This document shows positions 1 to 8,533 of a DNA stretch of 64,000 bases, in pieces. The position numbers were made by a program, and so were the translations under genes. A model generated the notes under the pieces. The model was not told where the DNA came from. It searched no databases and saw nothing but the letters and a program-made list of their open reading frames with translations. Within the stretch, counting starts at the first letter, position 1; each line of letters starts with the position of its first letter. The stretch is from the NCBI RefSeq assembly GCF_004005815.1, contig NZ_SACK01000008.1, forward strand, positions 124,001-188,000, written 5' to 3'. The DNA is from Mucilaginibacter limnophilus (lineage in GTDB: Bacteria > Bacteroidota > Bacteroidia > Sphingobacteriales > Sphingobacteriaceae).

Positions 1-3000
1 GACGCGAACAGTCCCCCGATCACTGCGCGACCCAGCGGGGCACTTTGTTCGCCTGCCTCTCCCATACCTGAAGCCATAGGGATCATACCGGCGATCATGG
101 CCAGGCTGGTCATTAATATTGGGCGCAAACGTATCGAAGCACTGGTAACACCTGCTTTTACGGCGTCGCGGTAATCAATACGAAGTTTCTCCGCATTGGT
201 GACAATAAGGATAGCATTGGCAACAGATACGCCGACCGACATGATCATCCCCATATAACTTTGCAAGTTAAGCGTAGATCCGGTCAGTAGTAAGGCGGCC
301 AACGAACCCAGTACCACTGCCGGAACGGTTGATAATACGGTAAGTGACAATTTCAGTGATTGATAGTTGGCCGCCAGCAACAGGAATATAACCAATATGG
401 CGAATACTAATCCGTTCTGCAAACTGGCGAGAGTATCGGTTAGCAGACCTGACATTCCCTGTACCTGGGTGACGATGCCTTTAGGGGGCTGCCCCAGTTG
501 ATCAACCGCGTTTTGCACGGCGGTAGTAGCGCTGCCCAGGTCATGGCGATGTATGTTGGCACTCACTGTAAGGTAACGTCGGGGGCCCATACGGTCATAC
601 TCACCCGGAACATATACGGTCTTGAACTGCGCCACGTCTCCCAGTACAGGAGAACTCTGACCTTTTACCAGGGGAATCTCCCGAAGCTCATCCATATTGT
701 TCATTACATATTCGGGAATTTGCACCTGTACCTGGTAGGTATTTGATGCCCTTTCGTCAAGCCATTGATTTTTTTCCGAAAACCGGCTCGAGGATGTGCT
801 TGCCGTAACTGAACGTGAAATTTCACTTACGCTTAAACCCATCTGCGCAAGTTTTAACCTGTCAAGCGTAATCTGTACGACAGGAAACTTAAGCGGTTGA
901 TTGATCTGCACGTCACGCAGATAGTCGATTCGCTTTAATTTATTAACCAGCTTGTTACTGTAGCTCGTGATCTGTCCCATGTCTTTACCGGCCACAGTTA
1001 CCTCTATAGGAGTAGACGCGCCCTGGCTCATGATCTTCTCCGTCATATCGATCGGCTCAAATGTGATGCGGAGTTCCGGCAAACTGTAGGCGATATTCTT
1101 TCTGAGGGTTTCTTTAAAATCATCCATGTTGACGTGATAATCAGCATCAAGATTTACCTGAAGGATGGCTTCATGGGTTCCGGTATTGAAAACGTAAAGG
1201 TTGCTGACGCCGTAACTACTGGGGATCAGCCCGACATACCCGGAACTAATCGCTACATGATGGTTCGATGTACTGTCGATGATCTGAAGAACCTGCTTTA
1301 GCTTAGTCTCGGTACGCTCGAGCCGGGTACCATCTGGTTCCTTAATACGTATCTGGAACTGTCCGTTATTTAGCTTGGGCATCATATCTTTGCCAATGAT
1401 GACAAAAGCGCCTGCGGCCATTGCTAGCACGATGAGCAGGTATCCAAGTACGATTGGCTTTTTGAGTAGCATCCATTTTTCCAAAACGTTCATGAATCGT
1501 ATTTTGATCCGTTCAAACATATCGTTTTGTTCAGGATGTTGTTGTTCTTGACTGAGATGAGCTGAAACCTGACGCTCCTCCTCCTTGCTGAATGCCTCTC
1601 CTGCATGGGCGTGCACTTGTCCGTGATGGTAATGCTGATATCTTTCAGCCTTGATCATCCAGTTGCTCAGGATCGGTACCAGCGTCTGTGCAATCACGTA
1701 GGATACGATCATCGTCAGGCCAATTGATAAAGATAACGGGAGAAACATGGCTCGGGGTACGCCCTCCATCAAAAAGGCAGGCGCGAAAACCGCCAGTATA
1801 CACAAGAGTATCAATAATAATGGAAATGCAATCTCCTGGCAGGCATCGAAAATGGCCTGCTTTTTCGACTTGCCCATCTCGAGGTGCTGATGTATGTTTT
1901 CAATAGTAACCGTAGCCTGGTCTACCAGGATACCAATAGCGAGTGCCAGCCCACTCAGCGTCATGATGTTGATCGTCTGACCGAAAAGGCCAAGCAGCAT
2001 CACGCCGATAATGATTGACACAGGAATAGTGATGACCACGATCAGACTACTGCGCCAATCCCTCAAAAAAAACAGCACCATCAGTCCGGTCAGCAAAGCA
2101 CCGAGCCCACCCTCGGTTACAAGGCTTTCTACGGCGTTTACCACGAATACCGACTGATCGAACTCGTAACTTACCTTAACGTCATCAGGTAACAGGCTTT
2201 GTATATCGGGTAGTTTGCTTTTTAAGGATTGCACAACTGCCCAGGTTGAGGCATCAGCTGTCTTGACGGCGGGAATGTAAACCGAGCGCTTCCCATTGAT
2301 CAGCGCGTAACTCACCGTGACATCAGCACCGTCGGCCACACGGGCCACATCTTTAATAAAAACTGGCGAACCGTTCTTACTCAACACCGGTATGTTGCCG
2401 AAATCTTCGACCTGTCTGATCAATGAGTTCATGGTAGTTACATACATGGTGTTATTCATCCTCAGGTTACCTGAGGGAGACATCACGTTGTACTTGGCAA
2501 GCGCTGTGACAATCTCATCTGGTGTCAGGTTATAGCTCCGCATCTTATTAGGATCGACGTTGATCGTAACAGAGCGCGAGTTGGCGCCAAAAGGTGGTGG
2601 GGCGGACAGCCCTGCAACCGACGAGAATGTTGGCCGCACACGGGTCGTTGCCAGATCGTATATATCCTTCAAGCTACGAGTTTTCGACGAGAGCACCAAC
2701 TGGCCGACGGGAAGCGACGAGGCATCGAACCGAAGAACCTGGGGAGGAAGTGCCCCGGGCGGAAAGAATTTCATGGCTCGATTCACCTGCAGGGCTACCT
2801 GTGCCGATGCTTCGCCCATATCGGTGCCTTCATAAAACGCCAGTTTGAGAAGTGTAAGGCCTTGAATATTTTTAGCGGTGATACTTTTGATACCGTTTAC
2901 ATACAAAAACTGATCCTGCAGGCGGGTAGAAAAAAAGCCCTCCATTTGCTGTGGCGACATGCCGCCGTACGATTCAATAACATATATGGTCGGCATGTTC

Positions 3001-3119
3001 AGCTGCGGAAATATGTCTATAGGGATTTTAACAGCACTTAATACGGAAAAGATCACCAAACTCAACGTTATAATTACGGTAGTGACGGGCTTTTTGAGCG
3101 CAGAAGTAACCATGGACAT
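1..3119 (-). CDS. RND efflux permease (AcrB-like), C-terminus cut by window edge
   Basis: Inner-membrane, proton-driven subunit of a tripartite RND exporter (AcrB/HAE1-like). About 1,039 codons are present; only the end of the protein, around the last TM segment, is lost off the left edge. Translation starts MSMVTSALKKPVTT, typical of the first TM entry; a second ATG lies two codons later. TM4 reads LAIGILVDQATVTIENIH (around 1890-1950) and TM10 SVGVSVANAILIVT, then RLRPILMTSLA (around 130-240). Relative to AcrB, D407 is kept, but D408 is Gln and K940 is Ala, so the proton relay is non-canonical. It starts 5 bp after the upstream tolC-like gene, so the two form an operon; a periplasmic adaptor is expected beyond the left edge. 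The substrate cannot be told from sequence. Confidence 0.93.
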   Translation of the reverse strand, partial: MSMVTSALKKPVTTVIITLSLVIFSVLSAVKIPIDIFPQLNMPTIYVIESYGGMSPQQMEGFFSTRLQDQFLYVNGIKSITAKNIQGLTLLKLAFYEGTDMGEASAQVALQVNRAMKFFPPGALPPQVLRFDASSLPVGQLVLSSKTRSLKDIYDLATTRVRPTFSSVAGLSAPPPFGANSRSVTINVDPNKMRSYNLTPDEIVTALAKYNVMSPSGNLRMNNTMYVTTMNSLIRQVEDFGNIPVLSKNGSPVFIKDVARVADGADVTVSYALINGKRSVYIPAVKTADASTWAVVQSLKSKLPDIQSLLPDDVKVSYEFDQSVFVVNAVESLVTEGGLGALLTGLMVLFFLRDWRSSLIVVITIPVSIIIGVMLLGLFGQTINIMTLSGLALAIGILVDQATVTIENIHQHLEMGKSKKQAIFDACQEIAFPLLLILLCILAVFAPAFLMEGVPRAMFLPLSLSIGLTMIVSYVIAQTLVPILSNWMIKAERYQHYHHGQVHAHAGEAFSKEEERQVSAHLSQEQQHPEQNDMFERIKIRFMNVLEKWMLLKKPIVLGYLLIVLAMAAGAFVIIGKDMMPKLNNGQFQIRIKEPDGTRLERTETKLKQVLQIIDSTSNHHVAISSGYVGLIPSSYGVSNLYVFNTGTHEAILQVNLDADYHVNMDDFKETLRKNIAYSLPELRITFEPIDMTEKIMSQGASTPIEVTVAGKDMGQITSYSNKLVNKLKRIDYLRDVQINQPLKFPVVQITLDRLKLAQMGLSVSEISRSVTASTSSSRFSEKNQWLDERASNTYQVQVQIPEYVMNNMDELREIPLVKGQSSPVLGDVAQFKTVYVPGEYDRMGPRRYLTVSANIHRHDLGSATTAVQNAVDQLGQPPKGIVTQVQGMSGLLTDTLASLQNGLVFAILVIFLLLAANYQSLKLSLTVLSTVPAVVLGSLAALLLTGSTLNLQSYMGMIMSVGVSVANAILIVTNAEKLRIDYRDAVKAGVTSASIRLRPILMTSLAMIAGMIPMASGMGEAGEQSAPLGRAVIGGLFA

Positions 3120-3124
3120 AGTGT

Positions 3125-4513
3125 TTAATTTAAAAGGTTTATGATTGTACTGACCTGGTTTTCAATAACTGCTTTCTGAAACAGTGCCTGAACGTAGCTG
3201 TACCTGGCTGATACAAGATCTGTTTCTGCCCGATAAAGCAGGTTAAGCGCCGCGTTTAGTTCAATAATGTCGGTCAATCCGTTCTTGTATAGAGAAAATT
3301 TCTGGCGATAGGCTGCATTGGCTGCCTTCAACTGCTTCGGTATTTCATTCAGGCGGTCGAGGGCGGCGCTTACACCGGCATCTGCCTGCGCTGCACTTGC
3401 GCTAAGCAAGGTCCGTTGTTCATACAACTTGTTAAGCGCATATTGTGATGCCAACTTTTGTGTGCTTAGCTTAACCTGGCGTCGTTTCAGATCAAATAAA
3501 TTGAAGGTTACACCCAAACCGACCAGGTAATTTTCACGCTGAAAGCCCCAACCGGAGTGCAAAGGCTTAAAATTCTGATCAGCATCAAGACTGGCCCCGC
3601 GGCCCCATACGGCGGCCTGAAATAAGATCTTGGGGTTGTAACTTTTTTTGACCAGGTTCTCACGAGTTATACTACTGTTGTACAAGGATCGGTAGTAGTT
3701 GACCAATGGGTGATTCAAGGTGTCCGTGTTGATCATACGCAATTCGGCAGATTGGGCAAAAAGCTTACGTTCTGTCGTAGTATCCGGAATGATTGTCTCA
3801 TAGGGCAGGCCGCTAATTGCAGACAATTTCAGTTGGATCTGGCGGGACTGGCTCGTTAATTCAATATAATTCAATCGTGATTTCGAAAGTTCAGCTTCTG
3901 CAATACTGGTATCCACACCGGGACGGATTCCGCTTCGCGCCAGAGCCCTGATTGATTGGCGTATTTCTTGGTTTCGGTCGATGTTCAAGAGTTGGATAGT
4001 TTCCAGTTCTTGCAACCGCATAAGTTGAAGGTAATTATCGATGGTAAAGGTTTCCAAGCTAAATTTAGATTGGGCATACTGGCTTTTTTGAATATCCACC
4101 TCGGCGGCAGCTGCTTTATTTTGAGCCTGGTATCCCCCGAAATTGTATACCTCCCAATCGAAAGCAGCGATGCCAAGGTTGCTCAGCACGGTAGTCGCGT
4201 TGCTTTCATCGCGCACCCCGCGGGCGTTGGATGGTACAATTCCATAGCTAAAGTACGGGCCGCCAACGTTATTATTTGTTCCCAGGTTAGCCTGGTAGTT
4301 GAGTTTCAGATTGGGCAACCAGTTGAATCCGGTCTCCCTTGCCTGTGCTTCTTTGATCAATATGGCAGAAGAGTCTGTCTGAAGGGTAGGAGCAGTCTGA
4401 CTGACTTTCCTTAAAAGCATTTTAAGACTCAGACTTTTAGGGGCCTGCGCGTAGATAGTGCCGGACATCAACATCTGTAAGATGATGAAGCCGCCTAGTT
4501 TAAGACGTAACAT
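3125..4513 (-). CDS. TolC-family outer-membrane efflux protein
   Basis: Outer-membrane channel component of the exporter encoded just downstream. 462 aa, the normal size for a TolC/OEP protein. An N-terminal signal peptide (about residues 1-22) ends in TIYAQ. Long helical, Gln/Ala-rich stretches follow, with two OEP-type repeats; the second includes the NGLTDIIELNAALNLLYRAE segment near residue 410-430, matching the family's GxxxxxEVLxAQxxLxxAE motif. The first Met is used because the hydrophobic signal starts within ten residues of it. It is the first gene of the tolC-RND operon on the minus strand. Confidence 0.9.
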   Translation of the reverse strand: MLRLKLGGFIILQMLMSGTIYAQAPKSLSLKMLLRKVSQTAPTLQTDSSAILIKEAQARETGFNWLPNLKLNYQANLGTNNNVGGPYFSYGIVPSNARGVRDESNATTVLSNLGIAAFDWEVYNFGGYQAQNKAAAAEVDIQKSQYAQSKFSLETFTIDNYLQLMRLQELETIQLLNIDRNQEIRQSIRALARSGIRPGVDTSIAEAELSKSRLNYIELTSQSRQIQLKLSAISGLPYETIIPDTTTERKLFAQSAELRMINTDTLNHPLVNYYRSLYNSSITRENLVKKSYNPKILFQAAVWGRGASLDADQNFKPLHSGWGFQRENYLVGLGVTFNLFDLKRRQVKLSTQKLASQYALNKLYEQRTLLSASAAQADAGVSAALDRLNEIPKQLKAANAAYRQKFSLYKNGLTDIIELNAALNLLYRAETDLVSARYSYVQALFQKAVIENQVSTIINLLN

Positions 4514-4607
4514 GAAATAAAATGAGCTTTAGTTATGCTTGAAAAACAAGGAGATTTATTTCGTTTGGCAGGAGTTTTATAGAATTATTACCTGCGTGCA
4601 TTTTGAA

Positions 4608-4979
4608 TCAAATAGTTAACTTACAAGCAGTAAGATATATAGGTGCCCATTGGGGAGTAGACGTCCTGTTCCTGCACCGGACATCTGCGGTGCGTCGAGG
4701 CCGGCCCCACATCAACAATATTGTTAGTGATAATAAGTAAGCCTGGAAGGTAATCCGATAATCGCTCGCCTTGTCGAGCAGTAGGCTGCTAATCATTGCT
4801 GACTTTGCGGCAGCTTCATCTAAAAAGTCAGGTTTGCGTTTGGCAAAGACTTTGACCAGCAGGGTACATTCGATTTTATCGTTCAATTGCTGGTAAAAAT
4901 GAAAACCCAGGAATGGCTTAGCAATTATTATTATTGCTGCAAAACACATTATGAAAATATTTACCCTGGAAATCCTCAT
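4608..4979 (-). CDS. Small hypothetical membrane protein
   Basis: 123 aa with no function I can name. It has an N-terminal TM segment (IFIMCFAAIIIIAKPFLGF, residues 8-26), a soluble middle with a KRKPDF patch, and a second hydrophobic stretch near residues 80-91. The AKPF-x-GF and FxKRK pattern resembles small uncharacterised proteins I associate with Pedobacter/Mucilaginibacter genomes. The stretch after residue 91 (MWGRPRRTADVRC...) is hydrophilic and looks less native, so a frame disturbance near 4700 is possible. It lies upstream of the tolC-RND operon on the same strand, about 95 bp away. Confidence 0.5.
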   Translation of the reverse strand: MRISRVNIFIMCFAAIIIIAKPFLGFHFYQQLNDKIECTLLVKVFAKRKPDFLDEAAAKSAMISSLLLDKASDYRITFQAYLLSLTILLMWGRPRRTADVRCRNRTSTPQWAPIYLTACKLTI

Positions 4980-5131
4980 ACCTTAACGACGCAATAAAAT
5001 TTGGTATTTGTATTTTAACGAAGAAAAAAGTAACAGTATTGTTGCATATTTTGGGTGATAAAAATATCTTGTAAACAGTTGTTTCAATTCAAAACTCTAT
5101 ATAAGAATCTGTGAATCATGGTACCCAGATC

Positions 5132-5155
5132 TGATGCAGTGATTGAATTGCATCA
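5132..5155. repeat. 7-bp inverted repeat upstream of the excisionase-like gene
   Basis: TGATGCA (5132-5138) and TGCATCA (5149-5155) are perfect inverted arms around a 10-bp spacer. It lies 10 bp upstream of the 21-bp operator at 5166-5186. It has no T-tract, so it is more likely a protein-binding site than a terminator. Confidence 0.4.
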
Positions 5156-5164
5156 AAAATGTTC

Positions 5165-5216
5165 ATCCGACTCGGATACAGTCGGATGGTCATCCATAGC
5201 TGCTAAACTAAATTTG
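5165..5216 (+). promoter_or_regulatory. Operator (21-bp inverted repeat) plus -7 box before the excisionase-like gene
   Basis: TCCGA...TCGGA arms lie at 5166-5170 and 5182-5186, extended to 7-bp arms ATCCGAC/GTCGGAT at 5165-5171 and 5181-5187. TAAATTTG at 5209-5216 matches the Bacteroidota -7 consensus TAnnTTTG. No TTG-type -33 element is visible at the expected place, so the operator probably binds an activator. The ATG of the HTH gene is at 5233. The same 21-bp site (18/21 identical) lies at 41439-41459, with the same 22-bp gap to its -7 box. By analogy, RteC of CTnDOT binds inverted half-sites upstream of the excision promoter; that RteC binds here is inference. Confidence 0.7.
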
Positions 5217-5232
5217 TTTAAAATCAACTATT

Positions 5233-5499
5233 ATGGCGGCAATCGAAATTTTAACGAAAGACGACCTGCAGCAGTTCAGGCAGCAATTACTGGAAGATAT
5301 CAAAAACATCATTTCGATACCAAGTATCCAAGTCAAGCAATGGCTAAAAAGTGACGAAGTGCGAAAAATGCTGCGTATCTCCGCAAGCACACTACAAACG
5401 CTGCGAATCAATGGCACATTGAGTTATAGTCGTGTGGGAAGAATCATGTATTACAAACGTGATGATATCTTAAAATTGCTGGAAGGGAATGAAAGATGA
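5233..5499 (+). CDS. Helix-turn-helix excisionase-like DNA-binding protein
   Basis: 88 aa. The C-terminal half, from about residue 36 (VKQWLKSDEVRKMLRISAST), is a MerR/excisionase-type helix-turn-helix (HTH_17): WLKSDEVRKMLRIS, then LRINGTLSYSRVGRIMYYKRDDI, the usual 'wing' that ends in a Tyr-rich strand. The N-terminal 35 residues are amphipathic helix. Proteins like this act as excisionase/accessory factors (Xis2c/Xis2d type) or small regulators on Bacteroidota integrative elements. The operator/-7 promoter lies just upstream, and the stop overlaps the start of the next gene by 4 bp (ATGA). A larger overlapping reading frame at 5118-5354 is judged spurious. Confidence 0.85.
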   Translation: MAAIEILTKDDLQQFRQQLLEDIKNIISIPSIQVKQWLKSDEVRKMLRISASTLQTLRINGTLSYSRVGRIMYYKRDDILKLLEGNER

Positions 5500-5810
5500 A
5501 TATGATCAAAACGTTGAACAACTTTCTGAGTAAAGCGACTGAAGATAAACGACTGCATCCGAGCCACATCAGCCTCTATGTAGCTGTCGTAACCTCGTGG
5601 AGCGAAAGCAAACATAAACATGTTTTAAAGGTATTCAGAAAAGATCTGATGCGCCTTGCCCATATTTGCTCTATCGCAACGTATCACAAATGTATCAGAG
5701 AATTAAATGAATATGGCTATTTGAAATATGAGCCATCTTATAATCACTTTGAAGGATGCCACATACATGTTCTTGAGCACAACCAAACCTACGCTCATCG
5801 TGTCTGTTAA
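5496..5810 (+). CDS. Small winged-helix-like protein of Bacteroidota mobile elements
   Basis: 104 aa. The pattern LHPSHISLYVAVVTSWSES, then DLMRLAHICSIATYHKCIRE and LNEYGYLKYEPSYNHFEG, is recognisable from small proteins that sit next to excisionase-like HTH genes on Bacteroidota mobile elements. It reads as a winged helix-turn-helix of the replication-initiator N-domain or MarR-like kind; the exact role is unknown. It overlaps the previous gene by 4 bp and is therefore translationally coupled. Its neighbours support assignment to an excision/regulation module. Confidence 0.75.
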   Translation: MNMIKTLNNFLSKATEDKRLHPSHISLYVAVVTSWSESKHKHVLKVFRKDLMRLAHICSIATYHKCIRELNEYGYLKYEPSYNHFEGCHIHVLEHNQTYAHRVC

Positions 5811-5828
5811 AGCGTTATGGAAAAATGA

Positions 5829-5969
5829 ATGATTGCCGACGTGTGGGGCTTGGTATCTGGCTCAGCCCTTGTTATGGGCGCATTGGCCGGTTACTTTTTG
5901 AAGATTTCTCAAAAGACAGTGGCTATCATCATGGGATTCGGTGCTGGTGTGTTGAAGTACTCGACTTAA
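5829..5969 (+). pseudogene. ZIP-family metal transporter, N-terminal fragment
   Basis: A 46-codon frame starting at the ATG at 5829 reads MIADVWGLVSGSALVMGALA and then GYFLKISQKTVAIIMGFGAG. This is the start of ZIP (ZupT-like) metal transporters: TM1, the KIPQK-like linker and the beginning of TM2. It stops after VLKYST, where the family would continue with further membrane segments; nothing downstream resembles the remaining 200 residues or so. It is probably a deletion remnant. An overlapping 60-aa frame at 5825-6007 has no family features. Confidence 0.6.
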
Positions 5970-6144
5970 GTAAATTAGTTAGACTGATGGGTAAACGCAC
6001 CGCCTGAAGAATGTGTCTATTATGAATAGTGCAGGTCGTTAGTGGACGCTTTGGATGGTCATTTTATCGCCGTAACGGAAAGCAGGTATCAAACAATTAG
6101 TGAATTTATGCCTTGTAAATAATTAGCCGATCACAGCCAAAATA

Positions 6145-7890
6145 ATGAGTGATAAAAACGTTACACTGCATAAATTAAATGAACTTCAGGCAACTGCTAT
6201 ATCCGGCAATGATATCAGCTCCTCTTGCCTTTACGTATCTGCTATTACGATCAGCTACGCGGGCCAGTATGCCTGGATATCACTTTTGATCGTAGCCACG
6301 GTTCTCTTCCTTTTCAGAAAAATCTATGGAGAAGTGGTGGGTGCCATGCCGTTGAACGGTGGAGCTTACAATGTACTGCTCAACACAGCCTCTAAACGCA
6401 CCGCCTCATTTGCCGCCTGCCTGACCATTTTATCCTATATGGCAACAGCAGTCATCTCAGCGTATGAAGCGATGTTCTATCTTCATGACATTACGCATAA
6501 TCTTCCCCTTATTTCAGCAACTATATTGCTGCTGCTGATCTTTATGATGCTGACCATCATTGGTATCGGAGAATCAGCATTTGTTGCGGTAATCATTTTC
6601 ATCATGCACATTACCTCACTGTTCCTGCTTGTACTTGCCGGAGGCTGGTATGTGCTACATCATGGGACAGCGATATTCATGGCAAACTGGCGAATGCCGG
6701 TCAGTTCCGGCAGTGTGATTACCGCGTTGTTTCTCGGCTTTTCGGCTGCAATGCTAGGCATCTCAGGTTTTGAAAGTTCGGCCAACTTTGTTGAGGAGCA
6801 AAAGCCAGGCGTATTTCCAAAAACGCTTCGTAACATGTGGGGAGTGGTCAGTTTCTTTAATCCTACTATAGCACTGCTCGCCCTGGCGGTACTTCCGATG
6901 GTTGAGATCGGCGACCATCAGGAGTCACTCTTATCTTTTATGGGACAAAGAGCCGGTGGACACTGGCTCAGTTATATGATATCTGTGGACGCAGTACTTG
7001 TATTGAGCGGCGCGGTGCTGACCTCTTATGTAGGCGTAACAGGGCTCGCCGAGCGAATGACGCTCGATCGGATACTACCCAATTTCTTTTTGGCAAAAAA
7101 TCGGAGAGGTGTCAATTACCGTATCGTCATCGGATTTTTTATATTATGCCTTTCTATCCTCCTGGTTACAAAAGGTGACTTGGCAAGTCTTGCCGGCGTC
7201 TATACTTTTTCCTTTTTGACCGTAATGGGCTTGTTCGGCTTGGGCAACCTGCTCTTAAAAGCCAAGCGGGAAAAATTGCCGCGGCCCGAAAGGGCAACAG
7301 TTTTATCGGTCGTGCTGGCTGTCGGTTTCATAATTGCCGCATTTCTTGGAAATATGCGGCTTAACCTGTCTTCCTTTTATGTATTCATTCAATATTTGAT
7401 ACCAGCGGTATTGTTTATATTAATAATGTTGAACCGCGGCAGGATCATCCGGTGGCTCATTTACGCCATCAATTTGATGAATAAGCCTCTAAGAAGAATC
7501 ATCATTAGTGCTATCCGGCCATACAGGACCCTTGTTAAGATCAATTCGCAGGAACTTGTGTTTTTCACAAGGGGAGATAACGTTGCGATCCTGAACCGGG
7601 TGATGATTTACGTGGAAGAAAATGAGAGCACCAAGCGACTTAAGATCGTTCACATTGCCAACCCGGAAAGCAACAATGAGCATCTAAAGAAGGACATAGA
7701 AGTTCTGGACCGTGCCTACCCGGATATCGATATTGATTTTGTGGAGATCGATGGAGAGTTCGGCCCTGAGATCATCGACAAACTTTCCAAAGAATGGAAC
7801 ATTCCTAAAAACTTCATGTTCATTGGTTCGCCGGGAAACAAGTTTCCTTATCATGTGTCTGAACTTGGTGGTGTCCGTTTAATCATGTAA
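6145..7890 (+). CDS. APC-superfamily amino-acid permease
   Basis: 581 aa, inner membrane. About 12 TM helices fill residues 30-440. The N-terminal region has the APC features of TM1 and TM2-3 (YGEVVGAMPLNGGAYNVLLN, residues about 65-84). TM6 carries GISGFESSANFVEEQKPG, the substrate and cytosolic loop motif. The last 120 residues or so are soluble and hydrophilic and may form a cytoplasmic regulatory domain, as in permeases that carry USP-like tails. Substrate unknown. It is the first gene of the stress-related block and stands alone, 254 bp after the preceding HTH/ZIP region. Confidence 0.88.
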   Translation: MSDKNVTLHKLNELQATAISGNDISSSCLYVSAITISYAGQYAWISLLIVATVLFLFRKIYGEVVGAMPLNGGAYNVLLNTASKRTASFAACLTILSYMATAVISAYEAMFYLHDITHNLPLISATILLLLIFMMLTIIGIGESAFVAVIIFIMHITSLFLLVLAGGWYVLHHGTAIFMANWRMPVSSGSVITALFLGFSAAMLGISGFESSANFVEEQKPGVFPKTLRNMWGVVSFFNPTIALLALAVLPMVEIGDHQESLLSFMGQRAGGHWLSYMISVDAVLVLSGAVLTSYVGVTGLAERMTLDRILPNFFLAKNRRGVNYRIVIGFFILCLSILLVTKGDLASLAGVYTFSFLTVMGLFGLGNLLLKAKREKLPRPERATVLSVVLAVGFIIAAFLGNMRLNLSSFYVFIQYLIPAVLFILIMLNRGRIIRWLIYAINLMNKPLRRIIISAIRPYRTLVKINSQELVFFTRGDNVAILNRVMIYVEENESTKRLKIVHIANPESNNEHLKKDIEVLDRAYPDIDIDFVEIDGEFGPEIIDKLSKEWNIPKNFMFIGSPGNKFPYHVSELGGVRLIM

Positions 7891-8007
7891 TAGATATGCT
7901 TATTATGACAAATTAAGAAGGCTAATTTTCCTGTGATCTGAACGCTTTTCGTTCGCTATGGGTCCGAAAAAGTTGCGTATTTGAAAGATTTTGACTATAT
8001 TGAAAAT

Positions 8008-8403
8008 ATGGGCGTGAGAAGAATACTTTTTTTACTGACGACTGCCTGGCTGATCAACACAATGGTTTGCTTTCACGGCAGCAACCCGTTTGAAAGCAAA
8101 CAGGACTTCACCCCATATACGTCAAAACAGCTTCATGCTCCTCACAGCCTGCTGTTATGGCTGATGAAATCGCAAAGAGGGTTTCAGCAGCAAGAAGAGA
8201 AACAGACGGAAAAAATCAAATACCGTTATCGCTATATTGGTGCTCAAAACCACTTTCTGCAAATTTTCTGGAAAGCGGTTGAGGAAAATGACAACTATCA
8301 TCATCTTTCATTTTCGACTGTCATGCCGGGATACCGGCTTTCGGGTAAGTTGCCTACATCTTTGGCAGCCTATATATTGCTTTTCCGACTAACGCCTTTC
8401 TGA
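8008..8403 (+). CDS. Hypothetical exported protein
   Basis: 131 aa from the ATG at 8008 (a TTG 27 bp upstream also opens the frame). Residues 1-20 (MGVRRILFLLTTAWLINTMV) are a signal peptide or membrane anchor. The rest is polar and aromatic, with KYRYRYIGAQNHFLQIFW in the middle. I do not recognise the family. Neighbours are an amino-acid permease and the trehalose enzyme, on the same strand. Moderate belief that it is expressed. Confidence 0.5.
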   Translation: MGVRRILFLLTTAWLINTMVCFHGSNPFESKQDFTPYTSKQLHAPHSLLLWLMKSQRGFQQQEEKQTEKIKYRYRYIGAQNHFLQIFWKAVEENDNYHHLSFSTVMPGYRLSGKLPTSLAAYILLFRLTPF

Positions 8404-8533
8404 CCGTAGCTCCCCCGAATACAAATTAGGGTATACATCAACTTTTTAACTAAAGGTGCTGATCCGGCATGGGCAAAAACTTCCCACCGGAGATCATATG
8501 CACCCGTTGCTACACGATTTAAAGAAAGGAAAA

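Noticed and set aside
2560-2848. Two overlapping plus-strand frames of 84-91 codons
   Set aside because: Antisense to the RND permease gene, which has clear family motifs throughout; these are shadows.
5118-5354. 78-codon frame across the operator region
   Set aside because: It overlaps the operator, -7 box and HTH gene and has no protein features.
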